Assembly (NCBI RefSeq): GCF_017573545.1
Contig: NZ_JAGEOK010000025.1
Location: forward strand, 62,001 to 126,000
Length of the DNA: 64,000 nucleotides
From: Actinomadura nitritigenes
GTDB taxonomy: Bacteria > Actinomycetota > Actinomycetes > Streptosporangiales > Streptosporangiaceae
Direction of reading: 5' to 3'
A model generated the notes under the pieces. It was not told the DNA's origin. It worked only from the letters and a program-made list of their open reading frames with translations, and made no database searches. A program made the position numbers and the translations under genes. The first letter of the stretch is position 1; the number at the start of each line of letters is the position of its first letter. Positions 8,832-17,568 of this stretch are shown here, piece by piece.

Positions 8832-9881
8832 ATGAGAGATGAGCAGCCGAAAATGTGGACATCCCCCTCCCCCTCCCTCACCCGCCGCGGCCTTCTCGGC
8901 GCCGGGGGCGCCGTCGCCCTCGGCGCCCTGATCAGCGCGTGCGGCGGAGGCGGCGACGGGAAGAGCGCGGCGTCCCCGTCCGGCGGCGCCTGGACCTTCA
9001 CCGACGACCGCGGCACCGCCGTGAGGCTCAAGTCGCGCCCGACGCGCGTCGTCGGCTACGTCGGCGTCCTCGCCGCCCTCTACGACTTCGGCGTGGACCG
9101 GCAGCTCGTCGGCGTCTACGGGCCGACGAAGCTGAAGGACGGCAAGCCCGACCCCCAGGCCGGGAACCTGCCCGTCGACCGGCTGACGATCATCGGCAAC
9201 GCCTACGGCGAGTTCAACATCGAGAAGTACGCCTCGCTCCGCCCCGAGCTGCTCGTGGACAACATGTTCGTGCGGGACGAGCTGTTCTACGTCCCGGCCG
9301 AGAGCAAGGACAAGATCTACGCGCTGGCGCCGCAGGCCGCCATCTCCGCCGGCTCCGTCGCGCTGCCGAAGCCGATCGAGCGGACCGCCGCGCTCGCCGC
9401 CGCGCTCGGTGCCGACCTGAAGTCCGCCAAGGTCACCGCCGCCAAGGCCCGCTTCGACAAGGCCGTCGAGTCGCTGCGCGCCGCCGCGAAGGCCAACGCC
9501 GGGCTGAAGGTGCTCGCCGCGTCCGCCAGCCCCGACCTGTTCTACGCCTCCAGCCCGGGCAAGAACACCGACCTCATCTACTTCAAGGAACTCGGCGTCG
9601 ACCTCGTCGTGCCGGACAAGCTCGGGCAGGACGGCTACTTCGAGGATCTGAGCTGGGAGAACGCCGGCAAGTACAAGGCCGACGTCATCATGCTCGACAG
9701 CCGCACGCAGGCCCTGCAGCCGAAGGACCTCGGCTCGAAGCCGTCCTGGAAGGACCTGCCCGCGGTGAAGGCGGGCCAGGTCATCGCCTGGCAGCCCGAG
9801 CCGCGCTTCTCCTACGAGGGCTGCGCGCCGATCATCGAGGCCCTCGCCCAGACCATCCGCACCGCGAAGAGGACCGGCTGA
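8832..9881 (+). CDS. Siderophore-binding lipoprotein of iron ABC transporter
   Basis: A substrate-binding protein anchored outside the membrane to deliver ferric siderophore to the permeases. Residues 18-19 are a twin Arg in TRRGLLG, followed by a hydrophobic stretch and the lipobox I-S-A-C (Cys37), so export may be Tat-dependent. The mature part has the Peripla_BP_2 pattern (R-P-T-R-V-V-G-Y; L-R-P-E-L-L-V-D). An ATG at 8853 is an alternative start that still keeps the signal peptide. It is divergent from the transporter operon across the iron box. Confidence 0.9.
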   Translation: MRDEQPKMWTSPSPSLTRRGLLGAGGAVALGALISACGGGGDGKSAASPSGGAWTFTDDRGTAVRLKSRPTRVVGYVGVLAALYDFGVDRQLVGVYGPTKLKDGKPDPQAGNLPVDRLTIIGNAYGEFNIEKYASLRPELLVDNMFVRDELFYVPAESKDKIYALAPQAAISAGSVALPKPIERTAALAAALGADLKSAKVTAAKARFDKAVESLRAAAKANAGLKVLAASASPDLFYASSPGKNTDLIYFKELGVDLVVPDKLGQDGYFEDLSWENAGKYKADVIMLDSRTQALQPKDLGSKPSWKDLPAVKAGQVIAWQPEPRFSYEGCAPIIEALAQTIRTAKRTG

Positions 9882-9927
9882 CGCCGCGGCCGCGACCGCC
9901 GGCCCGCGTTCACCGAAAGGCACAGCG

Positions 9928-10770
9928 ATGAGGACCCCCAGCCACCCGTACGCCTTCTTCGACCTGCACGTCCTGCGGTCCGCGCCGCTCGGGCCCTCGA
10001 TGGTCCGCGTCACCTTCGGCGGCGCGTGCCTGGACGGCCGGCCCGGCGGCTTCGCCACCGGCGGGCGCGACCAGCGGTTCAAGATCTTCCTGCCGCACCC
10101 GCACCAGGACGCGCCCGTCATGCCGGACGCCCCGTCGGCCGAGACCTGGTTCGCCGACTGGCGCGCGCTCGACCCGGCCGAGCGCGGCATCATGCGGTCC
10201 TACACCGTGCGGGCGCAGCGCCCCGGCGAACTGGACGTCGACTTCGCGCTGCACCCCGGCGGGACGTCCGGCCCAGCGTCCCGCTGGGCGTCGGCCGCCG
10301 CCCCCGGCGACCGCGTCGTCGTGCTCGGCCCGACCGGGCCCGACAACGGCGGCTGCGACTTCCGCCCGCCGCCCGGGCGGCCCGTCGTCATCGCGGGCGA
10401 CCTCACCGCGCTGCCCGCCATCGCCGGGAACCTCGCCTGGCTGCCCGCCGGGACGCCCGCGCGGGTGTTCGTCGAGACCCCCCACCCGGACGACCGGCAG
10501 GACCTGCCGAGCGACGCCGACGCGGAGATCGGCTGGGTCTCCGCGGGCGGCCTCCTCGACGCCGTGCGCGGCGCGTCCGTTCCGGACGGCGCGTACGCGT
10601 GGATCGCGGGCGAGTCCGCCACCGTGAAGGCGCTGCGCCGGCACCTGGTGAACGAGCGGGGCCTGCACCGCCGCGACGTCACCTTCACCGGCTACTGGCG
10701 GCGCGGCGCCACCGAGGAGGACCTGCTCGCCGAGGTCGTCGCGGGCGGCAGCCCCGCCACCGAGGAGTGA
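9928..10770 (+). CDS. Siderophore-interacting protein (flavin-dependent ferric-siderophore reductase)
   Basis: A 280-residue SIP/ViuB-family reductase that would release iron from imported siderophores in the cytoplasm. The FAD-binding R-S-Y-T-V-R lies near residue 91, followed by D-F-A-L-H. The SIP C-terminal domain has G-D-L-T-A-L-P-A-I and W-I-A-G-E-S, and the C-terminal Y-W-R-R-G is characteristic. An AAAGG site precedes the ATG. It is 46 bases after the binding protein and almost certainly in the same iron-controlled transcript. Confidence 0.93.
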   Translation: MRTPSHPYAFFDLHVLRSAPLGPSMVRVTFGGACLDGRPGGFATGGRDQRFKIFLPHPHQDAPVMPDAPSAETWFADWRALDPAERGIMRSYTVRAQRPGELDVDFALHPGGTSGPASRWASAAAPGDRVVVLGPTGPDNGGCDFRPPPGRPVVIAGDLTALPAIAGNLAWLPAGTPARVFVETPHPDDRQDLPSDADAEIGWVSAGGLLDAVRGASVPDGAYAWIAGESATVKALRRHLVNERGLHRRDVTFTGYWRRGATEEDLLAEVVAGGSPATEE

Positions 10771-10791
10771 CCCCGCTCCGGGTGACGGGGG

Positions 10792-11433
10792 TCAGGGCGG
10801 CGGCAGGACGCCCCGCTCGATCGCGGCCATCACCGCCGCCGTCCGGTCCGACACCCCGAGCTTGGCGAACACCCGCAGCAGGTGCGTCTTCACCGTCGCC
10901 TGCCCGATGAAGAGCCGCGCCCCGATCTCGGCGTTCGTCAGCCCCCGCGCGACCAGCGCGAGGACCTCCGTCTCCCGCGCCGACAGCACGGCGGGCGCGG
11001 ACGCCGCGCTCGCCTCGCGCTCCTCGCCCGCCCGCACGGCGGCCAGCCGCGCCGACACCGACGGCGACAGCACCGTCCGGCCCGCCGCGACGTCCCGGAT
11101 CGCGGCGGCCAGGTCCGTGCGGGACGCGTCCTTCAGCAGGTAGCCGGCCGCCCCCGACCGGACGGCGCGGACGATGTCCGCGTCGTCCTCGAACGTCGTC
11201 AGCACCAGCACCCGGTGCCCCGGACCGAGCCGCTCGATCGCGCTCACCCCGTCCCCGCCGGGCATTCGCAGGTCCATCAGGATCACGTCGGGCCGCACCC
11301 GCGCCGCCAGCACGACCGCCTCGTCCCCGCTCGCCGCCTCCGCCGCCACCTCCATCCCGGGCTCGGCCGCCAGCATCCGGCGCAGCCCCTCCCGGACGAT
11401 CGGATGGTCGTCCACGATCATCACGCGGAGCAC
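10792..11433 (-). CDS. NarL/LuxR-family response regulator
   Basis: A 213-residue response regulator. The receiver domain has the acidic pair D8-D9 and the phospho-acceptor D54 in LMDLRMPGG. The C-terminal LuxR-type HTH runs from L-S-A-R-E-T-E-V through T-N-A-E-I-G to T-V-K-T-H. I use the GTG at 11433 (M-L-R-V-M-I-V-D-D-H, the usual family opening), which overlaps the kinase gene by 13 bases; an ATG at 11421 is possible. It is co-translated with the kinase upstream. The target genes are not visible. Confidence 0.92.
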   Translation of the reverse strand: MLRVMIVDDHPIVREGLRRMLAAEPGMEVAAEAASGDEAVVLAARVRPDVILMDLRMPGGDGVSAIERLGPGHRVLVLTTFEDDADIVRAVRSGAAGYLLKDASRTDLAAAIRDVAAGRTVLSPSVSARLAAVRAGEEREASAASAPAVLSARETEVLALVARGLTNAEIGARLFIGQATVKTHLLRVFAKLGVSDRTAAVMAAIERGVLPPP

Positions 11434-12587
11434 GGCAGCACCGCCTCGACCACGGCGCCCTCGCCGGCGCCGCTGCGCACGGCCAGGCCGCCGCCCGCCT
11501 GCTCGACCCGCCCGCGCATGCCGCGCAGCCCGAACCCGGACGCGACCGCCTCCGGGTCGAAGCCCCGGCCGTCGTCGGCGACCGTCAGCCGCGCCGCGTC
11601 CGGCCCGTACTCCAGCGACATCCACACCGACCGCGCGCCCGCGTGCTTGCGGACGTTCGCGAGCGACTCCTGCGCGACCCGCAGCAGCACCACCTCCGCC
11701 GCCGGGCCGAGCGGCCGCTGCTCCCCCTCCACGTCCAGGTCGACGGGCAGCGCGAAGTCCGCGGCCAGCCGCCGCAGCGCCTCCACCAGCGACCCCGCCG
11801 CCAGCGCGGGCGGCGCCAGCGCCGCGACCAGCCCCCGCGTCTCGGCGAGGTTCTCCCGCGCCGTCCGCGCCACCAGCTCCAGGTTCCGGTTCGGCCCGAC
11901 CTCCGCCTCCGCCGCCTGCGCCAGCATCACGATGCTGGTGAACCCCTGCGCGATCGTGTCGTGGATGTCGCGGGCGAGCCGCTCCCGCTCGGCGAGCACG
12001 CCCGCCTCCCGGCTCACCTCCGCCAGCTCGTCCCGGGTGCGGTCCAGCTCGTCGATCAGCCGGGCCCGCTCCCGGTTCTGCGCGCTGAGCCGGCCGATGA
12101 ACGTGGCGAGCAGTGCGCTGCACGCGATGGCCACCAGCATCATCACCAGCGTCAGCGTCACGCCCGCTCCGGACGCCACCATCGCCGACCCGATCGCCCC
12201 GGAGAACAGCACCACTATCAGCACGAAACCGCGGGCCGTGCCGTACAGCATGTAGACCTGCGGGGCCAGCGCGGCCAGCCCCGTCGACGTCACCGGCGCC
12301 AGCAGCGTCGCCGGCACGAACATCAGCAGCAGCGCCGCCGCGTACAGCCGGCGCCCGGGACGCCGCTCCTCCCGGGACCGCAGCGCCTTCCGCCCCACCG
12401 CGACGTACGCGGTGCTCAGCAGCACCAGCAGCACGATCGCCGCCGCCTGCCGGCCCGGCGGCAGCCCGTCCGCCGCCGTCGCCGCGATCGTGCCGACCAG
12501 CACCAGCGCGAAGTAGGCGTCCCAGAACGGGTACGACCGGTACCAGACGTTCTCCGCCCGCGCCACCGCCGGGTCGACACCGCTCAT
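11421..12587 (-). CDS. Sensor histidine kinase, HisKA_3 (NarX/DesK-like)
   Basis: A 388-residue membrane kinase. About five or six hydrophobic segments in the first 170 residues form an integral sensor with no large outside loop. A short coiled coil leads to the HisKA_3 box E-R-L-A-R-D-I-H-D-T-I-A-Q, with the phospho-His near 207. The HATPase_c domain has N-V-R-K-H-A, D-D-G-R-G-F-D and G-L-R-G-M-R-G-R. The stop overlaps the regulator start. The ATG at 12587 follows ACAGG. A small membrane protein starts divergently 92 bases away. The signal is unknown. Confidence 0.9.
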   Translation of the reverse strand: MSGVDPAVARAENVWYRSYPFWDAYFALVLVGTIAATAADGLPPGRQAAAIVLLVLLSTAYVAVGRKALRSREERRPGRRLYAAALLLMFVPATLLAPVTSTGLAALAPQVYMLYGTARGFVLIVVLFSGAIGSAMVASGAGVTLTLVMMLVAIACSALLATFIGRLSAQNRERARLIDELDRTRDELAEVSREAGVLAERERLARDIHDTIAQGFTSIVMLAQAAEAEVGPNRNLELVARTARENLAETRGLVAALAPPALAAGSLVEALRRLAADFALPVDLDVEGEQRPLGPAAEVVLLRVAQESLANVRKHAGARSVWMSLEYGPDAARLTVADDGRGFDPEAVASGFGLRGMRGRVEQAGGGLAVRSGAGEGAVVEAVLPCSA

Positions 12588-12679
12588 GACCTGTCCGCTC
12601 CCCCGGCGTGCCGCGCGGCCCGCTCTGTCCACCGACCGGTGGATAGTACTGCCGCGCCGCCGCCGGAAGCATTGCGGAC

Positions 12680-12856
12680 ATGAACAACAACCCGGTCCGG
12701 GCCGCCCTGTTCGCCCTCACGATCCTCTACGGGCTCCTCATCGCCCTCCTCGCCGTGCTCGACACCCCCGCCCTCGGCCTCGTCGCCGCGATCGGCGGCG
12801 TGCTGCTCGGCCTCGGCTGGGCGTTCTCCGGCCGCTTCACCCGCGGCCGCGCCTGA
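12680..12856 (+). CDS. 58-residue small membrane protein
   Basis: A short open frame starting M-N-N-N-P-V-R-A-A-L and ending R-G-R-A. It has two hydrophobic stretches (about 10-27 and 31-48) separated by D-T-P, and a basic C-terminus, so it is predicted as a two-helix hairpin in the membrane. GGAAG lies upstream of the ATG. It faces away from the histidine kinase gene and is followed by a strong hairpin. Codon use is high-GC3 throughout, which supports coding. I do not recognise a family. It could be an accessory of the adjacent sensor kinase, by position only. Confidence 0.65.
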   Translation: MNNNPVRAALFALTILYGLLIALLAVLDTPALGLVAAIGGVLLGLGWAFSGRFTRGRA

Positions 12857-12877
12857 CCGCGAGCCCGACGGCCCTCC

Positions 12878-12910
12878 GCGCGGACGCCATCGCAGGGGCG
12901 GCGTCCGCGC
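12878..12910. terminator. Bidirectional hairpin between convergent genes
   Basis: A perfect 11-bp stem (12878-12888 with 12900-12910) around an 11-base loop. It lies between the small membrane protein and the convergent DUF6939-like gene, whose stop is four bases away. Confidence 0.65.
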
Positions 12911-12913
12911 CGG

Positions 12914-13453
12914 TCAGGGCCACCGGCCCTCGGCGTACGCCCCGATCAGCGCCGCGTGCGACAGCGGCCTGGACAGGTCGTCCACGTCCCCGTTGACGGT
13001 GTAGTCGAGCAGCACCACCTCGCCGAGGCGCCGCACCTCCTCGACCAGGTCCGCGACCCTGTTCTCCAGGACCCACCGGTACGCGGGCAGGTAGATGTCC
13101 CGGCGCGCCCGCCCGTACGGCAGCAGCTCGTCCCCGCCGAGCCCCGCCCGGTGCCCGCGCACCGGCCCGTGCTTGCGGACCGTCCGCTTGATGCCCTTCA
13201 TCGACGTGATCGCCAGCCGGGACGGGTCGACGTCGGTGCCCTCGAACACCTTGAGCGCCTGCCAGATCCCCTCGACCGACGCGCCCGTCTCCCCGTCCGA
13301 GAACGGCACCGGTATGCCGCCGTGCGGGTAGAACGGGCTGAACCGCACCCACGGCTGAGGGCCCCGCGACGTCACGTCCAGCACCACCGCCCCCGGCCAC
13401 TCCGCCTCCACCGACGCCGGCGCGCGACGCCGGCTCGCCACATGAATCCCCAC
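12914..13453 (-). CDS. DUF6939-like conserved protein
   Basis: About 179 residues starting M-G-I-H-V-A-S-R-R-R. It carries conserved blocks D-V-T-S-R-G, F-S-P-F-Y-P-H-G-G-I-P-V-P-F and V-E-G-I-W-Q-A-L-K-V-F-E that I associate with actinobacterial DUF6939 proteins of unknown function. I start at the GTG at 13453, where the conserved part begins; an ATG at 13483 would add ten Gly/Ser-rich residues. No signal peptide or TM segment. The loop K-H-G-P-V-R-G-H is also conserved-looking. The pattern resembles a soluble enzyme, but no reaction can be assigned. Confidence 0.75.
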   Translation of the reverse strand: MGIHVASRRRAPASVEAEWPGAVVLDVTSRGPQPWVRFSPFYPHGGIPVPFSDGETGASVEGIWQALKVFEGTDVDPSRLAITSMKGIKRTVRKHGPVRGHRAGLGGDELLPYGRARRDIYLPAYRWVLENRVADLVEEVRRLGEVVLLDYTVNGDVDDLSRPLSHAALIGAYAEGRWP

Positions 13454-13626
13454 GCCCCGCAGGCTCCCACCCGCCACCGACATTCCCCGCCGGGCGCGGA
13501 CGGACCCCCCGCTGGAACGCCGCCGACAGGCACGGGAGCCCGGACGGCCCGACGAGGGCGCATCCGGCCATAAACGGCCAGCTCCAGCGCCCAAGATCAT
13601 CGCTACGCTCGGGGCGGGAGGTGCCG

Positions 13627-14430
13627 GTGGACCCGTTGAACAGCATCGTGGGCGCGGCGAAGATGGCGCAGGGACGGCTCTCCTTCTACGTCTCCCTGCA
13701 GCTCACCAGCGTTCTCGCACCGGGTGTGTGCATCGTCGCCGAGACCGCCTTCCTCGTCGCGCGGACGGCGGAGGTGAAGGTCGCCAAGGGTCTCGGCCAG
13801 TCCAACGTGATCGTCTCGCTGATCGTGGCCCTGGCGGTCCTCGCCGTCGGGTACGTGGTCGGCTACGTGTGCCGCGAACTGGGGTTCAAGGTCGTCGGCC
13901 TCCTCGAGAGGCTCCCTCCCCTCCGGCTGCGGGACGGCTCCTCCGCGGCGCTCGCGGAGCTGGTCGGCCCGGCCCGGTACGAGGAGTTCCTCGAAGCGCA
14001 CCCCTACCTCGCGGCTCTCGAGGAGGAGGGCCGGCGGCTCGGCGAGCGCGGGGTGATCGGCGGCTACCACGGCTACTCGCTGCCCTACGAGCGCTTCGTC
14101 TACGCCAAGACGTGGCTCAGGAACCACGCCACCGGTTTCAGCGTCGACTCCGCCGAAGCAGAGATCAACATCTTGACCGCGACGCTGATCCCCATCGGGC
14201 TCGCCGCCGCGGACCTCACGGTCTCGGCCTCTCCCCGGGCCTGGCTCTTCGTGCTCGCGGCGCTGCTGGCCGCCGCCCTCTGGACGGTCGTCCTGGGCTC
14301 CGTCCTGAGGCTCCGCCGCTCCGAGCGCTTCGAGTCGCTGCGGAACCTGCTGCTCGACCACTCCATGCGCCGGGCGCTGGCGGGGTACGCGCCCCCGCCG
14401 GAGAACACCGGCACCGGTACCTCCGCCTGA
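13627..14430 (+). CDS. Four-TM membrane protein of unknown function
   Basis: A 267-residue protein with hydrophobic segments near 30-50, 60-85, 180-200 and 205-230, and a cytoplasmic or extracytoplasmic loop of about 90 residues rich in Glu, Arg and Tyr between the second and third. The C-terminus after the last helix is basic and ends in a Pro/Thr tail. The GTG at 13627 has GGAG six bases before it. The convergent gene's stop is four bases from its own. I do not recognise the family. Confidence 0.7.
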   Translation: MDPLNSIVGAAKMAQGRLSFYVSLQLTSVLAPGVCIVAETAFLVARTAEVKVAKGLGQSNVIVSLIVALAVLAVGYVVGYVCRELGFKVVGLLERLPPLRLRDGSSAALAELVGPARYEEFLEAHPYLAALEEEGRRLGERGVIGGYHGYSLPYERFVYAKTWLRNHATGFSVDSAEAEINILTATLIPIGLAAADLTVSASPRAWLFVLAALLAAALWTVVLGSVLRLRRSERFESLRNLLLDHSMRRALAGYAPPPENTGTGTSA

Positions 14431-14434
14431 GCTC

Positions 14435-14911
14435 CTACCGATGGTGCCCGAGATCCGGGAGCATCTGCGGATCGACCGGCCCGTCCAGCACGAAGAGCAT
14501 GACGCGGACCTCCACGCCCGCCAGGCTCGCCGCGACGGCCCGGTGGGTGCCGTCGAGCAGCACGGCCTCGTCCCCGCCCACCGCATAGGCCGGCAGGACG
14601 AGCCGCACCGGCGCGTCCTCTCCGCGGAACGCCTCCGTGAACCGGAGGATCCGGCGCCGCCGGTCGGCCGGGAGGACGTCGATCGCGTCCGCGCACTCCG
14701 CCACTCTGAGGGGCCGGTCTCCGGGGTTCCGCCAGTCCCCGTCGGTGCCGTCCGCGCTCCGGTACCACACGGTGAACAGGCCGCCGAGGACGTCGGGCGA
14801 CCGGCTGAACCGCTCGCGCACCACGCAACCGGCGGCCTCGAGAGCGTCCCAGGCGAGCCAGGCCCGGACACCGCCGTCCTTGAAGACGGTGATGAACTCG
14901 CCGATGTCCAT
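14435..14911 (-). CDS. Hypothetical protein with ParB/sulfiredoxin-like D-G-T-H-R motif
   Basis: A 158-residue soluble protein. The centre contains L-P-A-Y-A-V-G-G-D-E-A-V-L-L-D-G-T-H-R, which resembles the D/N-G-x-H-R core of ParB-like nuclease folds, preceded by R-P-L-R-V-A-E-C. Nothing else of a ParB DNA-binding module is present. The N-terminal part (I-T-V-F-K-D-G-G-V-R-A-W-L-A) is also seen in actinomycete proteins of unknown role. Its stop lies four bases from the convergent membrane protein. The function is not assigned; the ParB resemblance is weak. Confidence 0.6.
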   Translation of the reverse strand: MDIGEFITVFKDGGVRAWLAWDALEAAGCVVRERFSRSPDVLGGLFTVWYRSADGTDGDWRNPGDRPLRVAECADAIDVLPADRRRRILRFTEAFRGEDAPVRLVLPAYAVGGDEAVLLDGTHRAVAASLAGVEVRVMLFVLDGPVDPQMLPDLGHHR

Positions 14912-14949
14912 CCCCGGACACTAACGGCACCGCCTTCGGACGGCCGAGT

Positions 14950-15336
14950 TCAGCCCGACCCGGACGGCGCGCGGCTGAGGTCGACGACGCAGAAGACGTT
15001 GCCGTCGGGGTCGGCGAGGACGACGAAGTCCGGGTCCGGCGGGTACAGGTCCCAGTCGACGCGGCTCGCGCCGAGCGCGACCAGCCGCTCGACCTCGGCC
15101 TCCTGCTCGGCGGCGCTGTCCACGAACAGGTCGAGGTGCAGGCGCGGGCGTGGCTCGGGGGGCGACTCGCTGCGCATCAGCCCGAGGGCCCGTCCCGACC
15201 CGTCCGCGTGGTCCAGCGTCCGCCAGTTCGGACTCTCCCAATCGGAAACGACCACGAGGTCCAGCGCCGCCGTCCAGAACGCAACGGCGCGCGCGAGGTC
15301 GGTCACACCGATCACCGGAAAGCCCAGACGCAGCAT
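14950..15336 (-). CDS. VOC (glyoxalase/bleomycin-resistance) family protein
   Basis: A 128-residue single-domain VOC protein. The N-terminal half has F-P-V-I-G-V-T-D-L-A-R-A-V-A-F-W; the second half has L-H-L-D-L-F-V-D and ends with F-V-V-L-A-D-P-D-G-N-V-F-C-V-V-D. This is the beta-alpha-beta-beta-beta pattern with H/E metal positions. The substrate is unknown; most such proteins in actinomycetes are unassigned. The start at 15336 lacks a clear ribosome site. It is head-to-head with the large repeat protein. Confidence 0.85.
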   Translation of the reverse strand: MLRLGFPVIGVTDLARAVAFWTAALDLVVVSDWESPNWRTLDHADGSGRALGLMRSESPPEPRPRLHLDLFVDSAAEQEAEVERLVALGASRVDWDLYPPDPDFVVLADPDGNVFCVVDLSRAPSGSG

Positions 15337-15400
15337 GAACGCGAGTCTAGGGCCGGTGCCGTGGCGCCGCCCGCCGCGGCGGTGTATGCATGAGGGCCAA

Positions 15401-17386
15401 ATGGATATCGAGGATCTGTCGGACGCGGAACGAGCGCTCTGGGACGCGTTCCCGAACGCGGGCAAGGTCGATCTGACGGGTACCGGGGAGGCGGTGCGCG
15501 GCGAGGTCGTCTCGGCGCTGCTGCTGGGCGCCCGCCCGGCCGACGCGGGGCGGGTCCCGGCTTTGCGGCTCACCGGCGCGCGGATCACCGGCGTGCTCGA
15601 CCTGTCCTTCGCCGAGGTCCGGTACGCGGTGCTGATGCGCGACTGCGTGTTCGACGAGCCGCCCGCCCTCTACGCGAGCCGGATACGGCAGTTCAGCCTG
15701 ACCGGCTCCCGGCTGCCCGGCCTCTCCGCCTCGGACTCGCAGGTCGACGGCCTGCTGTGGCTGCGCGGCTGCCGCCTGGACGGCCCGCTGCAGCTCGTCG
15801 GCACCCGGATCGACGGGACGCTGTCGCTGCGCGCGGCCCGCCTCGCCGGCGTCGAGGCCTACGCGCTGACCGTCGCCCGCAACATCGACGCCACCGACGC
15901 GGAGATCACCGGCGAGCTGATGCTGCAGGGCGCGCACGTCAGCGGGACCTGCGTCCTCGACGGCGCGCGCCTGTCCAACCCCGGCGCGGTCGCGCTCGAC
16001 GCCGAGGGGATCGAGCTGCCGTCCGGGCTGCACGCGCGGGGCCTCACCGCCGACGGCGAGGTGCGCCTGCCGGACGCGCGGATCGGCCGCCGTCTCGTCC
16101 TGACCGCCGCCCGGCTGTCCAACCCGGGCGGTACCGCCCTCGACGCCGACCGCGCCCGGATCGACGGGGCCGCCGTCCTGGACGGAGGGTTCCGCGCCGA
16201 GGGCAAGGTCGGTATGCGCTCCGCGGCGATCGGCGGCACCCTCCTGCTCAGCGGCGCCGACCTCGACGCCCCCGGCGGCACCGCGCTGAACGCGCGGCTC
16301 ATCACCGTGGGCAGCAGCCTGCGCGCCGCGAACGGGTTCCGGACCCGCGGCCGGGTCTGCCTGGACTCGGCGACCGTCCAGGGCACGGCCGACTTCGCCG
16401 GCGCGCACCTCAGCGACCCCGGCGGCGAGGCGCTCAGCCTGTGCCGCGCCGAGGTCACCGGCGGCCTCGCCGGCGAGGGCCTGCGCGCCGAGGGCGAGAT
16501 CCGCCTGATCGACACGGTGATCGGCGCGAGCGTCGAGCTGGACGGCGCGCAGCTGTCCAACCCCGGCGGACGGTCGCTCATCGGGTACGGCCTGACCATC
16601 AGCGGCGTCCTGAACTGCCGCGACGGGTTCACCGCGGCCGGGCGCATCTCCCTCGCCGGCGCCCGCGTCGGCGAGCTCGGCTTCGACGACGCGACGATCA
16701 GCGGCTACGGCGACCTCGCGCTCGGCCTCCGGCGCGTACGGGCGGAGATGCTGTGGCTCTCCCGCTGCACCCTCACCGAGGGGACGGTCGACCTGCGGCA
16801 CGCCCGCATCAGCATCCTCCGCGACGACCCCGCCCACTGGCCCGCCCGCCCCCACCTCGACGGGTTCGTCTACGAGACCATCGACAAGCCCGGCCCGCTC
16901 GCCGCCCGCCTCGCCTGGCTGAACGCCGCCGACGGCTACCACCCTCAGCCGTACGAGCAGCTCGCAGCCGTCTTCCAGGGCATGGGCCGCGATGTCGAAG
17001 CCCGGACCGTCCGCCTGGCGAAGCAACGCCGCCGCCGGCACACCCTCCCGCCCATCGCCCGCGCCTGGGGCGTCGCCCAGGACTGGACCGTCGGCTACGG
17101 CTACCGTCCGCTCCGCGCTGGGATCCTCCTGGCCGCTCTCCTCGCGATCGGGACCGCGCTCTTCGCCGCTCACCACCCCGTCCCCCTCAAGAAGGACGAG
17201 GCGCCCGCCTTCAATCCGTTCCTCTACACCCTGGACCTGCTCCTGCCGATCATCAGTTTCGGCCAGGAGCCGGCCTTCAACCCGCGCGGCCCGTACCAGT
17301 GGCTGGCCGCCGCCCTGATCGCGTCGGGCTGGATCCTCGCCACCACGATCGCCGCCGGCATCACCCGAGTCCTCTCCCGCCAGTAA
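15401..17386 (+). CDS. Large protein with ~49-residue repeats and a C-terminal two-TM channel-like domain
   Basis: 661 residues. After an N-terminal domain (D-A-E-R-A-L-W-D-A-F), residues about 168-425 form five tandem units of 46-51 residues, each with I-G/I-T-G-x-L-x-L-x-G-A, then S-N-P-G-G (or variant) near 191, 237, 288, 337 and 385, then G-F-x-A-x-G-x-V/I. The regular small and hydrophobic spacing suggests a solenoid or beta-helix. After a linker come two TM helices (about 567-590 and 633-655) flanking a hydrophobic pore-like stretch L-L-P-I-I-S-F-G. The ATG at 15401 has GAGGG five bases upstream. Similar proteins are sometimes labelled membrane-associated oxidoreductase, but no cofactor motif is visible. 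Confidence 0.8.
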   Translation: MDIEDLSDAERALWDAFPNAGKVDLTGTGEAVRGEVVSALLLGARPADAGRVPALRLTGARITGVLDLSFAEVRYAVLMRDCVFDEPPALYASRIRQFSLTGSRLPGLSASDSQVDGLLWLRGCRLDGPLQLVGTRIDGTLSLRAARLAGVEAYALTVARNIDATDAEITGELMLQGAHVSGTCVLDGARLSNPGAVALDAEGIELPSGLHARGLTADGEVRLPDARIGRRLVLTAARLSNPGGTALDADRARIDGAAVLDGGFRAEGKVGMRSAAIGGTLLLSGADLDAPGGTALNARLITVGSSLRAANGFRTRGRVCLDSATVQGTADFAGAHLSDPGGEALSLCRAEVTGGLAGEGLRAEGEIRLIDTVIGASVELDGAQLSNPGGRSLIGYGLTISGVLNCRDGFTAAGRISLAGARVGELGFDDATISGYGDLALGLRRVRAEMLWLSRCTLTEGTVDLRHARISILRDDPAHWPARPHLDGFVYETIDKPGPLAARLAWLNAADGYHPQPYEQLAAVFQGMGRDVEARTVRLAKQRRRRHTLPPIARAWGVAQDWTVGYGYRPLRAGILLAALLAIGTALFAAHHPVPLKKDEAPAFNPFLYTLDLLLPIISFGQEPAFNPRGPYQWLAAALIASGWILATTIAAGITRVLSRQ

Positions 17387-17460
17387 CGAAAAAGACCCCG
17401 CCAAGGAGCAGAGCTCCTCGACAGGGCCTCCGACCGAACCGACCGCGACCGGGAGGGGGC

Positions 17461-17479
17461 GTGGGGGCGGAGCCCCCAC
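17461..17479. terminator. 8-bp hairpin near tRNA-Asn
   Basis: A perfect 8-bp GC stem with a GGA loop, followed at 17489-17506 by a second short hairpin. It lies between the repeat protein and the convergent tRNA-Asn and may end either transcript. The rest of 17387-17568 contains no gene. Confidence 0.5.
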
Positions 17480-17568
17480 ATCGGGAGTCCGGGGGTCGCC
17501 CCCCGGGTGAACACAGCGGGCAAAGGCGAAGGTGGGCACAACCCACCGAGCAGCCCTCGCCACCTCGG

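Noticed and set aside
14441..15400. Upstream extension of the repeat protein to 981 codons
   Set aside because: The extra residues lie opposite the VOC and ParB-like genes and look like shadow translation. ATG 15401 has a proper ribosome site and the conserved start.
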